Of a DNA stretch of 64,000 nucleotides, positions 43,260 through 51,748 are shown piece by piece. The position numbers were made by a program, and so were the translations under genes. The DNA is from an uncultured bacterium (GTDB taxonomy: Bacteria; Bacillota; Clostridia; Oscillospirales; Ruminococcaceae): the NCBI GenBank assembly GCA_934875375.1, contig CAKXHL010000007.1, positions 1 through 64,000 of the forward strand, in the 5' to 3' direction. The notes beneath the pieces are model-generated. The model had not been told where the DNA came from. It was given only the letters and a program-made list of their open reading frames with translations, and did no database searches. The first letter of the stretch is position 1. Each line of letters starts with the position of its first letter.

Positions 43260-44156
43260 TTGAACGATTCAATTTTGGAGAGACTCAAAACCTTGATCGC
43301 CGCCTGCCCGCATCTGGAAAAGGCAAAGGTGTATACGGACTTCGTCCGGGAGGATGAAATTTGCTGCGGTATTTTTCCGGTGGGGGAAAAAAGGCTGTCC
43401 GCCGACTGGGCAGGCAACGAACGCTGGCAGTATGACTTTACCATCCAGATGGCCGGATTTGCCTTTCAGGAGCGGGAACGGATGGAAAATGCAGCCACTG
43501 CGGAACGGTTCAGCCGGTGGATGAGCGAAAACGGCGCGAAAAAATGGATTCCGGCAGAGCGGGAGCGGATGGAAAGCCTTTGGACAGGGCAGGGACATCT
43601 GCTTTATCCGGCACGGGATGGACAAACCTTTGTATATGAGATGGCGGGACGGCTGATCTACTGGCGAAAAAGGACAGACGCTGTGCCGCAGCGACACTGG
43701 TTTTTCGCTTTTGAATCAATAGAAGAGCGGTCCTGGCTGGAATGTGCCGAGGGGATTGTGAAAATCGAGGAAAAAGGGATGGAAAACACCTGGCTTTTTG
43801 ATCTGTCGGGCCGGAAAAGGGGCACAGAGACCGCTGCCGGAGAGATTGTATTTACCGGATGGCTTTGCCCGCAGGATCCATTTCAGAACCGGGCTTTGCG
43901 GCAGGATGCACAACAGGCGGTACAGTGGGTTTGCTGCAGCGAAGAGAGCGAAGCGGCAGATGCCGGAGCCGAGGGAGGCCTTTGCTATTTACAAGTGCAG
44001 AGGATTTTTGAGACAGAAGATGATTCCTCTAAGATCCGGATCCGGATGCAGCCGCTGACCAGGGAGAAAGGAACCTTTTATCAGGACACGGCGGGAAACA
44101 GGGGATTCCTGCCGGAAAAACCCGGCAGTCAGGAGGATTTATTTGGAAGCAGATAA
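43260..44156 (+). CDS. Probable tail terminator / tail tube fusion
   Basis: 298 residues from TTG 43260. Residues ~1-135 (NDSILERLKTLIAACPHLEKAKVYTDFV ... WQYDFTIQMAGFAFQERERMENAATAERFSRWMSENGAK ... YEMAGRLIYWRKRTD) look like a tail completion/terminator protein. Residues ~140-298 (GIVKIEEKGMENTWLFDLSGRKRGTETAAGEIVFTGWLCPQDPFQNRAL ... LQVQRIFETEDDSSKIRIRMQPLTREKGTF) have the spacing of a tail-tube protein. I find no stop or restart between them. Normally these are separate genes; if the reading is right, one protein carries both roles. Based on pattern, not alignment. Confidence 0.55.
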   Translation: MNDSILERLKTLIAACPHLEKAKVYTDFVREDEICCGIFPVGEKRLSADWAGNERWQYDFTIQMAGFAFQERERMENAATAERFSRWMSENGAKKWIPAERERMESLWTGQGHLLYPARDGQTFVYEMAGRLIYWRKRTDAVPQRHWFFAFESIEERSWLECAEGIVKIEEKGMENTWLFDLSGRKRGTETAAGEIVFTGWLCPQDPFQNRALRQDAQQAVQWVCCSEESEAADAGAEGGLCYLQVQRIFETEDDSSKIRIRMQPLTREKGTFYQDTAGNRGFLPEKPGSQEDLFGSR

Positions 44157-44301
44157 ACAGATAAAAGATTTGATGCAGGCCGGAAAAGCTCGGATTGCCG
44201 AGGAAAGTCCGGTGAGGACGGCGGTACAGGAGCAGAAGGAAAACCGCCGGCTTTTATATCGGGCCGGCTATACGGGAAGGAGAGGGCATGGCGCAGTATA
44301 A
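44143..44301 (+). CDS. 52-residue protein in place of the tape measure
   Basis: Starts at TTG 44143 with a perfect AGGAGG 6-7 bases upstream, overlapping the previous gene by 14 bases and the next by 14. Sequence LEADKQIKDLMQAGKARIAEESPVRTAVQEQKENRRLLYRAGYTGRRGHGAV: the first ~40 residues are predicted helix, the tail is basic and Gly-rich. In other siphophages a chaperone and a very long tape-measure gene follow the tube gene; here only this small gene is present. It could be a miniature tape measure, a chaperone remnant, or unrelated. Confidence 0.6.
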   Translation: MEADKQIKDLMQAGKARIAEESPVRTAVQEQKENRRLLYRAGYTGRRGHGAV

Positions 44302-46354
44302 GGAAACGGTATACGCCAGCGACAGCTGGGCGGAAAACTACGTAAACGGGGATTTGAGCGGGGTGACCCGAGCGGCGGTGCTGAGTTCACAGGAGAACTT
44401 TTCCTTTACTTATGAGAATATGCCTTACTTTCTCTATGCGGCCAGCGAATCTTGGATCCGGGTGCGGTACCCAACCACTTCCCAATACCAAAAGAAAAGG
44501 CTGGTGCGGGCACAGCAATACGTCTATGTGACTGGGACAAGCTCCTCATCTTCCGGGAACATCAAATCAGGCCGGTTTGTATTTGGATACGGTGATTTCA
44601 TTGGTGATTTGTTCGACGTAGGAGTGATAGACTCCCAGATGGCAGAGTTGGGGGATTTGCTAAAAAATCAGTATGCCCCAATAGGAGATCTGAGCCACGG
44701 CAACGGGGAACTGTCAGACGGCGCATCCAAGGGGTATCTGGAGATGACGCCGAACGTATGGGCAGGCTGCACGGGGAGTTTGTATACGGGGAACCGGTAC
44801 ACGGCAAAGGCGAGCATGAGCATTCAGTCGCATACGGGGACGAACCGGCCTTATGTGGTTCTGACTTACGAGGACGTCACGCCGGGAGCAGATCAATGCA
44901 CGCCCAAGTCCGGCTTTGTGAATGAGAAAGCGGAGAACATATTCCGCTGGCGGTTCGGGGCGAGTAAGACGGCGGTGGCGCAGCCGGTACAGCAGGCGGG
45001 GTATCAGTTCCGCTGGCGACAGACGGGACAGAGCGCCTATCAGGAAAGTACGGTGACCAGCGGGGAGCCGAGCCATACCGTTCCGGCGGGGACCTTTCCG
45101 GAAAACGGGAGCATTGACTGGTGTGTACGGGTTCAGTCCGACGATGGGATCTGGAGCGAATGGTCCGACTGGATGACCCTTACTACGCAGGACAGCTTTT
45201 CAAAGCCGTCCGGGCTGCGGCCCGACCTCGGTTATGTGGACGGAAATCTGGCGCAGCAGTTTTCCTGGAAGCATGTGATTTCCACCGGGACTGAGCAAAG
45301 TGCTTATGAAATACAGTACAAAACTGCCGAGGGGGAATGGACGGCACTGGGGGCGGCAGAAACCGGGGATACCCAGGCGGAAATTTTGCAGGATACACTG
45401 CCCTCGGGCAAGCTGTTTTGGCGGGTAAGAACGGCAAACAGCGACGGCGTTTGGGGAGAATGGAGTGAGCCTGCCTCGGTTGTCGTGCAGGCGAGACCGC
45501 CGGAGCCGGTAATCAGCCGGATAGACCCAACACCCCGCATTTTCATCTGCTGGCAGGCGCAGGATCAGCAGGGATATCAGGTACAGATCGGCGACAGGAT
45601 TTTTCCGGAGCAATACGGTACAGAAAAACAATGGCGCTGTCCAGTTTATCTGGAGGACGGCTGCTATACCGTGAAGATACGGGTACAAAATGCATTCGGC
45701 CGATGGTCTTTGTGGGCGAGCGCGCAGGCTGTCATCCAAAACAAAGAGAGCGGAAAAATCTTTCTGACGGGACGGGCAGTAGGATGGGAAATACTGCTTT
45801 CCTGGAGCTTTGTAGGAGATTTTGCAGGCTTTCTGATTAAAAAAGACGGAAAGGTAATTGCCGAAACAAAAGAAACGGCATTCTGTGACCGGTTATGCTG
45901 CACTAAGCACCAGTACGAGATCATCGGGCAGACAAAGAACGGTTATTACGTCAGCAGCGGAGTGCGGACAGAAATTTTTTCGATGTCTGGCGCAGCAATA
46001 TCCGGCCTGAGCGGCGGGAAATGGATCCCGTTGCAGGTGAGGCGGGAAGGCGCACCGGCTCACCGGATGGAAAGTACGGCACAAGTGGTGTATCGGTATT
46101 ATTACGGTTTTCACCTGCCGCAGGCTGAAACGGCGCAGGCCAGAAGCCGGAGGCACCAGTTTGCGTTTTCTCTGCCGGATAACCAGTATTTATCTGACCT
46201 GCAAGCGCTTGTGGGACAGGAGGTAATCTACAAGGATCAGTGGGGCTGCTGTCTGACCGGAGTGCTGGACGAAATGGCGGCAGATATTAAAAAAAGTTCG
46301 GATATTTCCTTTTTTGTGACCGAGACAAGACAGGAGGACGAAAATGGGGAATAG
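44288..46354 (+). CDS. Phage distal tail protein with fibronectin-like repeats
   Basis: 688 residues. N-terminal beta-rich region (~1-200, WAENYVNGDLSGVTRAAVLSSQENFSF ... VVLTYEDVTPG); then repeats with RWRQTGQSAYQESTVTSGEPSHTVPAGTF-WCVRVQSDDGIWSEWSDW and the similar EIQYKTAEGEWTALGAAETG-FWRVRTANSDGVWGEWSEP (Fn3/Ig-like, three to four); C-terminal ~140 residues (GGKWIPLQVRREGAPAHRMES ... YKDQWGCCLTGVLDEMAADIK) resemble distal tail proteins. Probably binds the cell surface. Overlaps the next gene by 11 bases. Confidence 0.7.
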   Translation: MAQYKETVYASDSWAENYVNGDLSGVTRAAVLSSQENFSFTYENMPYFLYAASESWIRVRYPTTSQYQKKRLVRAQQYVYVTGTSSSSSGNIKSGRFVFGYGDFIGDLFDVGVIDSQMAELGDLLKNQYAPIGDLSHGNGELSDGASKGYLEMTPNVWAGCTGSLYTGNRYTAKASMSIQSHTGTNRPYVVLTYEDVTPGADQCTPKSGFVNEKAENIFRWRFGASKTAVAQPVQQAGYQFRWRQTGQSAYQESTVTSGEPSHTVPAGTFPENGSIDWCVRVQSDDGIWSEWSDWMTLTTQDSFSKPSGLRPDLGYVDGNLAQQFSWKHVISTGTEQSAYEIQYKTAEGEWTALGAAETGDTQAEILQDTLPSGKLFWRVRTANSDGVWGEWSEPASVVVQARPPEPVISRIDPTPRIFICWQAQDQQGYQVQIGDRIFPEQYGTEKQWRCPVYLEDGCYTVKIRVQNAFGRWSLWASAQAVIQNKESGKIFLTGRAVGWEILLSWSFVGDFAGFLIKKDGKVIAETKETAFCDRLCCTKHQYEIIGQTKNGYYVSSGVRTEIFSMSGAAISGLSGGKWIPLQVRREGAPAHRMESTAQVVYRYYYGFHLPQAETAQARSRRHQFAFSLPDNQYLSDLQALVGQEVIYKDQWGCCLTGVLDEMAADIKKSSDISFFVTETRQEDENGE

Positions 46355-47393
46355 CGGTATTCGGGAATTTGCCCTCCGTTATGACATTTTACGCGGCGGC
46401 ATAAAGTATGCTGAAGCGAAAGCGGCAGGGCCGGCAGCGGTTTCGATGGATATGCGGCGGAAGATCAAGCGACTTTTTAGCGGCGATCTGGTATTGCCGG
46501 AGGGAATGGACCGACTGGGGGATCGGCTGCGCCCGGTGCTTATTTTGGACAAAGCCGAATACCCCTTGGGGCAATTTATTCTGACCACGGTGAAGGCTGT
46601 AAGGGAAGGCGCAAGCTGTTTTTGCCGCTGTGAAGGATACGATCTTTGCTTTTTAGCGCAGAGAACTCGACTGGAACAGAAGCTTTACTTTTCGGCGGGA
46701 GAGCGGTATACCGACCGAATCCAGGCGCTGCTGCAACAATGCGGTATCCAGTCGGCAATCGTAGAAGAGTCGGACGAAATGTTTGCCACCGACCGGGAGG
46801 ACTGGGAGATCGGTACCCCGGTTTTGGACATTGTCAACAGCCTGTTGGACGAGATCAGCTATCGTTCCCTGTGGTTCGATGAAGCGGGGTACGCCCGTAT
46901 CAGCCCGATTTTAGAGCCATCGGTTCAAAATATCCGCCACCGATATGGACCGGGGAAGGAAAAGGGATACGCGCTGGTGCAGGAAGCTTATGAGCGGGAG
47001 GATGATCTGTTTGATTTGTGCAATGTTTTTGTCGTCCAGTGTGAAAACCCGGAGCTGAGAGAAAAGATGCAGGCAGTATCAATCAACGATGACCCGGCCT
47101 CTGCTGTTTCGGTTACGCGGCAGGGGAGAGTTATGGCGCCACCGGTGCGCCTGGATAATATTTCAAGTCAGGCCGCGCTGCAGCGGTATGCAGACCGCCT
47201 TCGCTGGCAGTCAATGGCGGCGACCGAGACAACGGTGATCCGGACGGCACTGAATCCGACCCATCAATGCGGTGATATCCTGGCGCTGGAAGGCGATTTG
47301 GCTCCGGGCGTGTATGAGGAAAGCGGATGGGCGATGGAACTCACTGCCGGCGGGTTGATGGAACACACATTGAGGAGAATCTTATACCGATGA
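46344..47393 (+). CDS. Baseplate hub/tail protein (XkdQ-like)
   Basis: 349 residues. Starts FALRYDILRGGIKYAEAKAAGPAAVSMDMRRKIKRLFSGDLVLPEGMDRLGDRLRPVLIL, and contains the hub-like motif RCEGYDLCFLAQRTRLEQKLYFSAGERYTDRIQALLQQCGIQ. The pattern is that of gp27/XkdQ hub proteins, which connect tail tube and fibres. The C-terminus (EDDLFDLCNVFVVQCENPELRE ... IRTALNPTHQCGDILALEGDLAPGVYEESGWAMELTAGG) fits. Overlaps the previous and the next genes by a few bases. Confidence 0.7.
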   Translation: MGNSGIREFALRYDILRGGIKYAEAKAAGPAAVSMDMRRKIKRLFSGDLVLPEGMDRLGDRLRPVLILDKAEYPLGQFILTTVKAVREGASCFCRCEGYDLCFLAQRTRLEQKLYFSAGERYTDRIQALLQQCGIQSAIVEESDEMFATDREDWEIGTPVLDIVNSLLDEISYRSLWFDEAGYARISPILEPSVQNIRHRYGPGKEKGYALVQEAYEREDDLFDLCNVFVVQCENPELREKMQAVSINDDPASAVSVTRQGRVMAPPVRLDNISSQAALQRYADRLRWQSMAATETTVIRTALNPTHQCGDILALEGDLAPGVYEESGWAMELTAGGLMEHTLRRILYR

Positions 47394-47989
47394 TTTATCA
47401 AGAAGAACAGGATATTCAGGAAAAACAGCCGGAAAACGCCAGCTTTGCTACTATTTCACAGGTGTTTGAGGATGGTGTGACGCTACGATTTGGCCAGGAG
47501 GATACGCCCAGTCAAAAAAGATACCGCGTCAATAGCTTTGCCGTTTTCCACGCGGGGGACCGAGTGTATTTGGCGAAAGACAGCGGTACTTATGTGGTGT
47601 TGTTCCCCGTTGGCAAACCAAAGTCGAGTTTTCGGGCGGACACAGCGACGCAGGCGGACACTGCCGCCACGGCATCGCGGGCAGCTTTGGCATCCTATGC
47701 AGAGAGCGCGGCTAAGGCGGATGAGGCGGGCCGGGCGGATACGGCAGACCGGCTGACGAGCGCACACACCATTGCGTTGACGGGAGATGTATCCGCCTCC
47801 GGCAGTTTTAGCGGCGGCGCTAACCTGTCGCTGTCAGCAACTTCTGCCAAGACCGCAGCGGTGAAGGACCAGAGCAGCCCATCCAGCCGGACGATCCGGT
47901 TTCGGGTAGCGGCCGCCGGAAAGCTGCAGTTTCAATCCAGCTACTACAACAATTCAACATGGTACAATATGGACGGCACACAGGCGTAA
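47390..47989 (+). CDS. Tail fibre-associated protein
   Basis: 199 residues from ATG 47390 (ATGA overlap with the previous stop). First half is globular beta (FATISQVFEDGVTLRFGQEDTPSQKRYRVNSFAVFHAGDRVYLAKDSGTYVVLFP), second half is Ala/Thr/Asp-rich low complexity (DTATQADTAATASRAALASYAESAAKADEAGRAD), a trimeric-stalk style. Ends in a beta-rich tip (SGGANLSLSATSAKTAAVKDQSSPSSRTIRFRVAAAGKLQFQSSYYNNSTWYNMDGTQA). Likely a short fibre. Confidence 0.6.
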   Translation: MIYQEEQDIQEKQPENASFATISQVFEDGVTLRFGQEDTPSQKRYRVNSFAVFHAGDRVYLAKDSGTYVVLFPVGKPKSSFRADTATQADTAATASRAALASYAESAAKADEAGRADTADRLTSAHTIALTGDVSASGSFSGGANLSLSATSAKTAAVKDQSSPSSRTIRFRVAAAGKLQFQSSYYNNSTWYNMDGTQA

Positions 47990-48007
47990 AAAAAAGGGGG
48001 GAAAGAC

Positions 48008-49594
48008 GTGGAGTTAAAAGCAAATGAGCGGAAAGTTGTCAATACACAGCCGCTGGATTATCTGTTTACACAGGGAGAAGCGGGAGTGGATTGTATTCCA
48101 ATTATCCTGCCGCTGCAGTATGGTGAGATTGATCTGTCGGCGCTGCGCTGGTCGATTCAGCTGGTCAGCGAGCAGGATACTTTTATCAGCAAGCCGTTGA
48201 GCGTACAAGCAGGGGAGGACAGCCTGACCGTTTTCTGGAAAGTAGACGAAGATTGCACTGCTGTGCCAGGACGCATCAAATTGACCATTGTCGGGATCAG
48301 CGAAGACAAAACAGAAGTGATCAAATTCGATGGTCGGGAAATCATGATTAAAGCGGCGGCTTACGGCAATTTTGCCCCGACGCCGGATACGCTGTCAGCC
48401 GCTTTGGCACAGGCGCAAAAGCATGAGGAAGAGGCTGCTGCTGCGGCAAAACAGGCAATACAGGCAGCGCTTACAGCGACGGAAAATGCCCAAACGGCGC
48501 AAGATGTTGTGGAAAAAGGGCCATATATCGGAGAAAACGGGCATTGGTATTTGTATGACACCACAGCCAATCTTCACCTGGACAGCGGTATTTCCTCCTA
48601 CGGGTCGGAGGGGAAAAGCCCTTATATCGGCACTGATGGGTACTGGTATCAATGGGACCAAACAGATGGGATCTATCAAAAGACCGATGTTCAGGCCCAG
48701 GGACCCAAGGGGGAAGCCGGCGGCGTGACATCGGTCAATGGAATTTTGCCGGACGCATCGGGCAATGTGATGATATCGGACGGTATTTTTAACGCAGATG
48801 AGATCGAGGAGACGACGGCGCGGATTTTTGTTTCACCACAGGAAAGGGATAAGTGGAATCGGCCGGGAGATCTCATCAACGGCTCTTTGTCTGTCTGGCA
48901 GCGGTATAACGCTGATGACAGTGCGACCTATACCAATCCGTCGGACAGATATGTGGCCGACCGTTTCCGATCCGGCGGTACCGGCACGGTACAGCCCAAC
49001 GCGCGGGGATATGGTGCGGATATTGCCGGCACCATCACCATGCAGTATTGGATGGAAAAGGCGGATTTTGCCAGAATGCCAGATCCGGTTACAGTCTATT
49101 ACAGTGTCGACGGCGTGATGCAGAACGTCTGCACTGATAAGGCATCTGTACCGTTGGACAACAATGGAAATGCCTGCATATTCAGCCTTACGGTAACCGA
49201 CGCGGTGCTGGACTGGGTGAGTTTGTATCCGGGCAGGCCGGTGCGCCCCTGTGCTCAGGAGTGGGTACTGTGTCAGAGATATTATCAAAAATATACGCTG
49301 AGTTTGCCGCCGATCAAAGAGAATACGGCTGCGGCACTATACGCCATGCCGCGGATTCGCTTTCCGGAACCTATGCGCGTTGCGCCGACTGCGACTTATA
49401 CAGCTCGGGATGGCAGCAGCGGTATTTCCTATTACAGTACGCATGACAATGTGCCCATCGTCACGCCGTCAGGTTTTTCGATTATTGATACCAGAACCGC
49501 AAAAATTGTGTTTGCCTTGCCAAGCGGCGTTACCGTATCCCCGGGGGATTTTTTGTATACGAATTTGACGCTGGACGCGGAAATTTATGGATAA
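48008..49594 (+). CDS. Tail fibre / receptor-binding protein (BppU-like N-terminus)
   Basis: 528 residues from GTG 48008 (GGGGGG 6 bases upstream). Residues 1-115 fit a BppU-type N-terminal domain (ALRWSIQLVSEQDTFISKPLSVQAGEDSLTVFWKVDEDCTAVPGRIKLTIVGISE). Coiled coil ~125-160 (AQAQKHEEEAAAAAKQAIQAALTATENAQTAQD); a stalk with YIGENGHWYLYDTT and YIGTDGYWYQWDQTDG; a Gly-rich linker GPKGEAGG (collagen-like); C-terminal beta head ~280-528. Binds a surface sugar or protein. Last structural gene; no lysis gene after it. Confidence 0.7.
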   Translation: MELKANERKVVNTQPLDYLFTQGEAGVDCIPIILPLQYGEIDLSALRWSIQLVSEQDTFISKPLSVQAGEDSLTVFWKVDEDCTAVPGRIKLTIVGISEDKTEVIKFDGREIMIKAAAYGNFAPTPDTLSAALAQAQKHEEEAAAAAKQAIQAALTATENAQTAQDVVEKGPYIGENGHWYLYDTTANLHLDSGISSYGSEGKSPYIGTDGYWYQWDQTDGIYQKTDVQAQGPKGEAGGVTSVNGILPDASGNVMISDGIFNADEIEETTARIFVSPQERDKWNRPGDLINGSLSVWQRYNADDSATYTNPSDRYVADRFRSGGTGTVQPNARGYGADIAGTITMQYWMEKADFARMPDPVTVYYSVDGVMQNVCTDKASVPLDNNGNACIFSLTVTDAVLDWVSLYPGRPVRPCAQEWVLCQRYYQKYTLSLPPIKENTAAALYAMPRIRFPEPMRVAPTATYTARDGSSGISYYSTHDNVPIVTPSGFSIIDTRTAKIVFALPSGVTVSPGDFLYTNLTLDAEIYG

Positions 49595-49598
49595 AAAG

Positions 49599-49635
49599 CG
49601 TCTGTCCGCTTGGCTAAATGCTAAGCGGACAGACG
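49599..49635 (+). terminator. Long hairpin at the end of the phage cassette
   Basis: Perfect 13-bp stem CGTCTGTCCGCTT / AAGCGGACAGACG, extended by GGC / GCT to about 16 bp with a TAAAT loop, 4 bases after the fibre gene stop. No T-run follows (ATATAGG), so it may be a transcript 3'-end stabiliser, a recombination site or a weak terminator. Confidence 0.55.
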
Positions 49636-49765
49636 ATATAGGCCCGAAAAACACCGTTCCTCTTTTTATTTTGAAAAGATTGTCCGTTTTATAGGACTAA
49701 GGTTTTGCTATGATGTGGTCGAAAGGAAGGTTTTCCTCGATTGATAACAGGGAGAAAGACGACAG

Positions 49766-50182
49766 ATGAAGCATGATCTGAACGAGGTTTATAAGGATTT
49801 CGAAAAAGAGAACATCACCGTTTTGCCGTTCCGGTTCCAGCATTTGAAAAGCGTTTCGTTGGGTGACGAAAAAGTGGTGGGAATAGACCGCAGTAAAATT
49901 GATGGATGTGCGGAAGAATATACCATTTTGATCCATGAAAAGGGACATTTTGACTCAGGAGCGTTTTATACGGCCTCCAGCCCTTATCTATTGAAAGAAC
50001 AGGCGGAACGCCGGGCAGATCGGGCTGCCATTCTGCGGTATATTCCGCTGGAGGAACTGCGGGAATGCCTTGCTGCGGGAATGGTTGAAATATGGGATTT
50101 GGCAGAGTATTTTGGTGTGACGGAGGCCTTTATGCGCAAATGCGTGGAGTATTATCGGGACACGCTGGGAATGTCTTTTTAA
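49766..50182 (+). CDS. ImmA/IrrE-family metallopeptidase
   Basis: 138 residues. Zinc protease motif HEKGH (residues ~57-61, ILIHEKGHFDSGAFY) and a downstream acidic residue in QAERRADRAAIL. In ICEBs1 and phages ImmA cleaves a Cro/C1-type repressor after DNA damage. An XRE repressor gene lies 13 kb away, on the other side of the cassette. The two usually sit together; here they enclose the structural genes. Own frame with AGACGAC before ATG; RBS GGAGA (49751-49755) is 10 bases upstream. Alternatively a toxin-antitoxin or stress peptidase. Confidence 0.82.
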   Translation: MKHDLNEVYKDFEKENITVLPFRFQHLKSVSLGDEKVVGIDRSKIDGCAEEYTILIHEKGHFDSGAFYTASSPYLLKEQAERRADRAAILRYIPLEELRECLAAGMVEIWDLAEYFGVTEAFMRKCVEYYRDTLGMSF

Positions 50183-50210
50183 TCTTAGCGGAATTTTATC
50201 AAAAAAACGC

Positions 50211-50239
50211 TACATTTCCCAGTACAATTGTGATAAAAT
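50211..50239 (+). promoter_or_regulatory. Promoter of the small Cys-rich gene
   Basis: TACATT (50211-50216)-17-TAAAAT (50234-50239) with TGA before the -10 (extended -10). Confidence 0.6.
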
Positions 50240-50283
50240 AGGTGCGAAATTCAATTTGCCTTTTTGGGAAAGGATCGATTGAG

Positions 50284-50505
50284 ATGGCACCCGTTTTGCA
50301 AAATCCAAATTGTCCCTGTACTTCCAAATGCCCGCGGCATGGGAAATGCGTGGAATGTATTATGGTACATCAGGCAGGAGGGATTTTGACGGCCTGCATG
50401 GGATTGGTGGCGGCGGAAAAGTTCGACGGAATGGACGCAAAAGAATTTGAGCAGATGCTGCGCCACTATCAGAAACGGGCAGATCCGACAGCAGAAAAAA
50501 AGTGA
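50284..50505 (+). CDS. Small cysteine-rich protein (DUF6485-like)
   Basis: 73 residues. N-terminal CPC-x3-CPRHGKCVECIMVH carries four to five Cys and two His, a metal-binding pattern like clostridial DUF6485 proteins. C-terminal helix with charged residues. AAGGA 9 bases before ATG 50284. Function unknown. Confidence 0.7.
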   Translation: MAPVLQNPNCPCTSKCPRHGKCVECIMVHQAGGILTACMGLVAAEKFDGMDAKEFEQMLRHYQKRADPTAEKK

Positions 50506-50524
50506 AAAACAGTTGGAACAGATC

Positions 50525-50556
50525 AAAAAGCGGAGGAAAAATCCTCCGCTTTTTGT
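50525..50556. terminator. Bidirectional terminator
   Basis: Perfect stem AAAAAGCGGAGGA / TCCTCCGCTTTTT with AAAA loop, between convergent Cys-rich and YeiH-type genes. Confidence 0.9.
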
Positions 50557-50559
50557 TTT

Positions 50560-51567
50560 TTACCGCAGATGAAGCAGAATCTGCATGCCTAAGGATACAA
50601 ATGCGACGGCGGCCCAGCAACACAGTCCCAAAAAGATTGGTTTGCCGCCGCTTTTGATCAGACTGACCAGATTGGTATTGAGCCCGATTGCAGCCATTGC
50701 CATCGTAATCAGGAATTTACCGAAGCTGACAATTGGCTTGCTGACAGCGGCAGGCATGCCGGTAACGGTGCTGATGACCGCTGCCAGCAGGAAAAACAGA
50801 ATAAACCAAGGGAAAATTTTAGAAAGGCGGAAGTTGCCTTTGGATTTTTCTTTTTCTTTTCGGGAACGGTACAGCGCCAGGATGAAAGTGATGGGAATGA
50901 TAGCCAGCGTACGGGTCAGTTTGACGATAGTAGCCAGCGTCAGTGCGGTGTCGTTGCCGACAGCACTGCTCCAGGTGGTGGCTGCTGCAACCACCGAAGA
51001 GGTGTCGTTTACAGCGGTGCCGGCCCACATGCCAAAACCCTGGTCGCTCATGCCAAGCGCCATGCCGGCGGCGGGAAAGAGAAATGCGGCCAATACGTTA
51101 AAGAGAAAAATCGTGGAGATGGATTTTGCCACATCCTCATCATCCGCATCGATGACCGGAGCGGTAGCTGCTATGGCGGAACCGCCGCAGATAGACGAAC
51201 CGACGCCGATTAGGATGGCGGTTTTTGATGGGATATGCAAAAGACGGCTGACCAGATAAGCGACGATCAGCGCAGTGGAGATAGTTACGACAATGATGAG
51301 CAGGGACTGACGGCCAACCTGCAGAATATGAAACAGGTTCATATCAAATCCCAGCAGTACGATAGCGTATTGCAGCACCTTTTTTGAAGTGAATCCAATG
51401 CCGCTTTGCAGCGCCGGACGGCGGGGAACCATTGCGACCAGAAGGCCAATCAGAATGGCCAAGACCGAACCGCCTACTACGGGGAAGAGTTTGCCCAGGT
51501 ACCAGGCGGGAATCGCGATGAGCAGGCACAGCAGCATACCTGGCACATTCTTTTTTATAAAATTCAT
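50560..51567 (-). CDS. YeiH-family membrane transporter
   Basis: 335 residues, about ten hydrophobic helices. Typical features: VLLGFDMNLFHILQVGRQ, GSSICGGSAIAATAPVIDADDEDVA, and GTAVNDTSSVVAAA. The family is annotated as putative sulfate exporter; substrate is not proven. It starts MNFIKKNVPGML with AGGAGGAAGG before the ATG. A strong hairpin lies just upstream of the RBS (see 51583). Confidence 0.85.
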   Translation of the reverse strand: MNFIKKNVPGMLLCLLIAIPAWYLGKLFPVVGGSVLAILIGLLVAMVPRRPALQSGIGFTSKKVLQYAIVLLGFDMNLFHILQVGRQSLLIIVVTISTALIVAYLVSRLLHIPSKTAILIGVGSSICGGSAIAATAPVIDADDEDVAKSISTIFLFNVLAAFLFPAAGMALGMSDQGFGMWAGTAVNDTSSVVAAATTWSSAVGNDTALTLATIVKLTRTLAIIPITFILALYRSRKEKEKSKGNFRLSKIFPWFILFFLLAAVISTVTGMPAAVSKPIVSFGKFLITMAMAAIGLNTNLVSLIKSGGKPIFLGLCCWAAVAFVSLGMQILLHLR

Positions 51568-51582
51568 ATCCTTCCTCCTTTT

Positions 51583-51597
51583 GCCTGCGGGGCAGGC
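51583..51597 (-). promoter_or_regulatory. Leader hairpin before the YeiH-type RBS
   Basis: Perfect 6-bp stem GCCTGC-CCC-GCAGGC in the leader, 7 bases before AGGAGG. It could change access to the RBS or protect the 5' end. Confidence 0.4.
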
Positions 51598-51715
51598 GTT
51601 GTCCCTTTTTTATAGTAACATATCAAAAGCCGGGAGAAAAGCGCAGAACCACATAAAATTTGTCTGCTTTTATCGATTTTCTATGGGGAAAAAGAATAAG
51701 AAAGTTCGTTTGACA

Positions 51716-51748
51716 GAAAAAATGCCCGCCTTTTTATCAGGGCGGGCA
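51716..51748 (-). terminator. Terminator of the GATase pair
   Basis: Stem GCCCGCC-N10-GGCGGGC with T-run TTTTTTC on the - strand. It is ~180 bases after the GATase gene stop. Confidence 0.8.
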
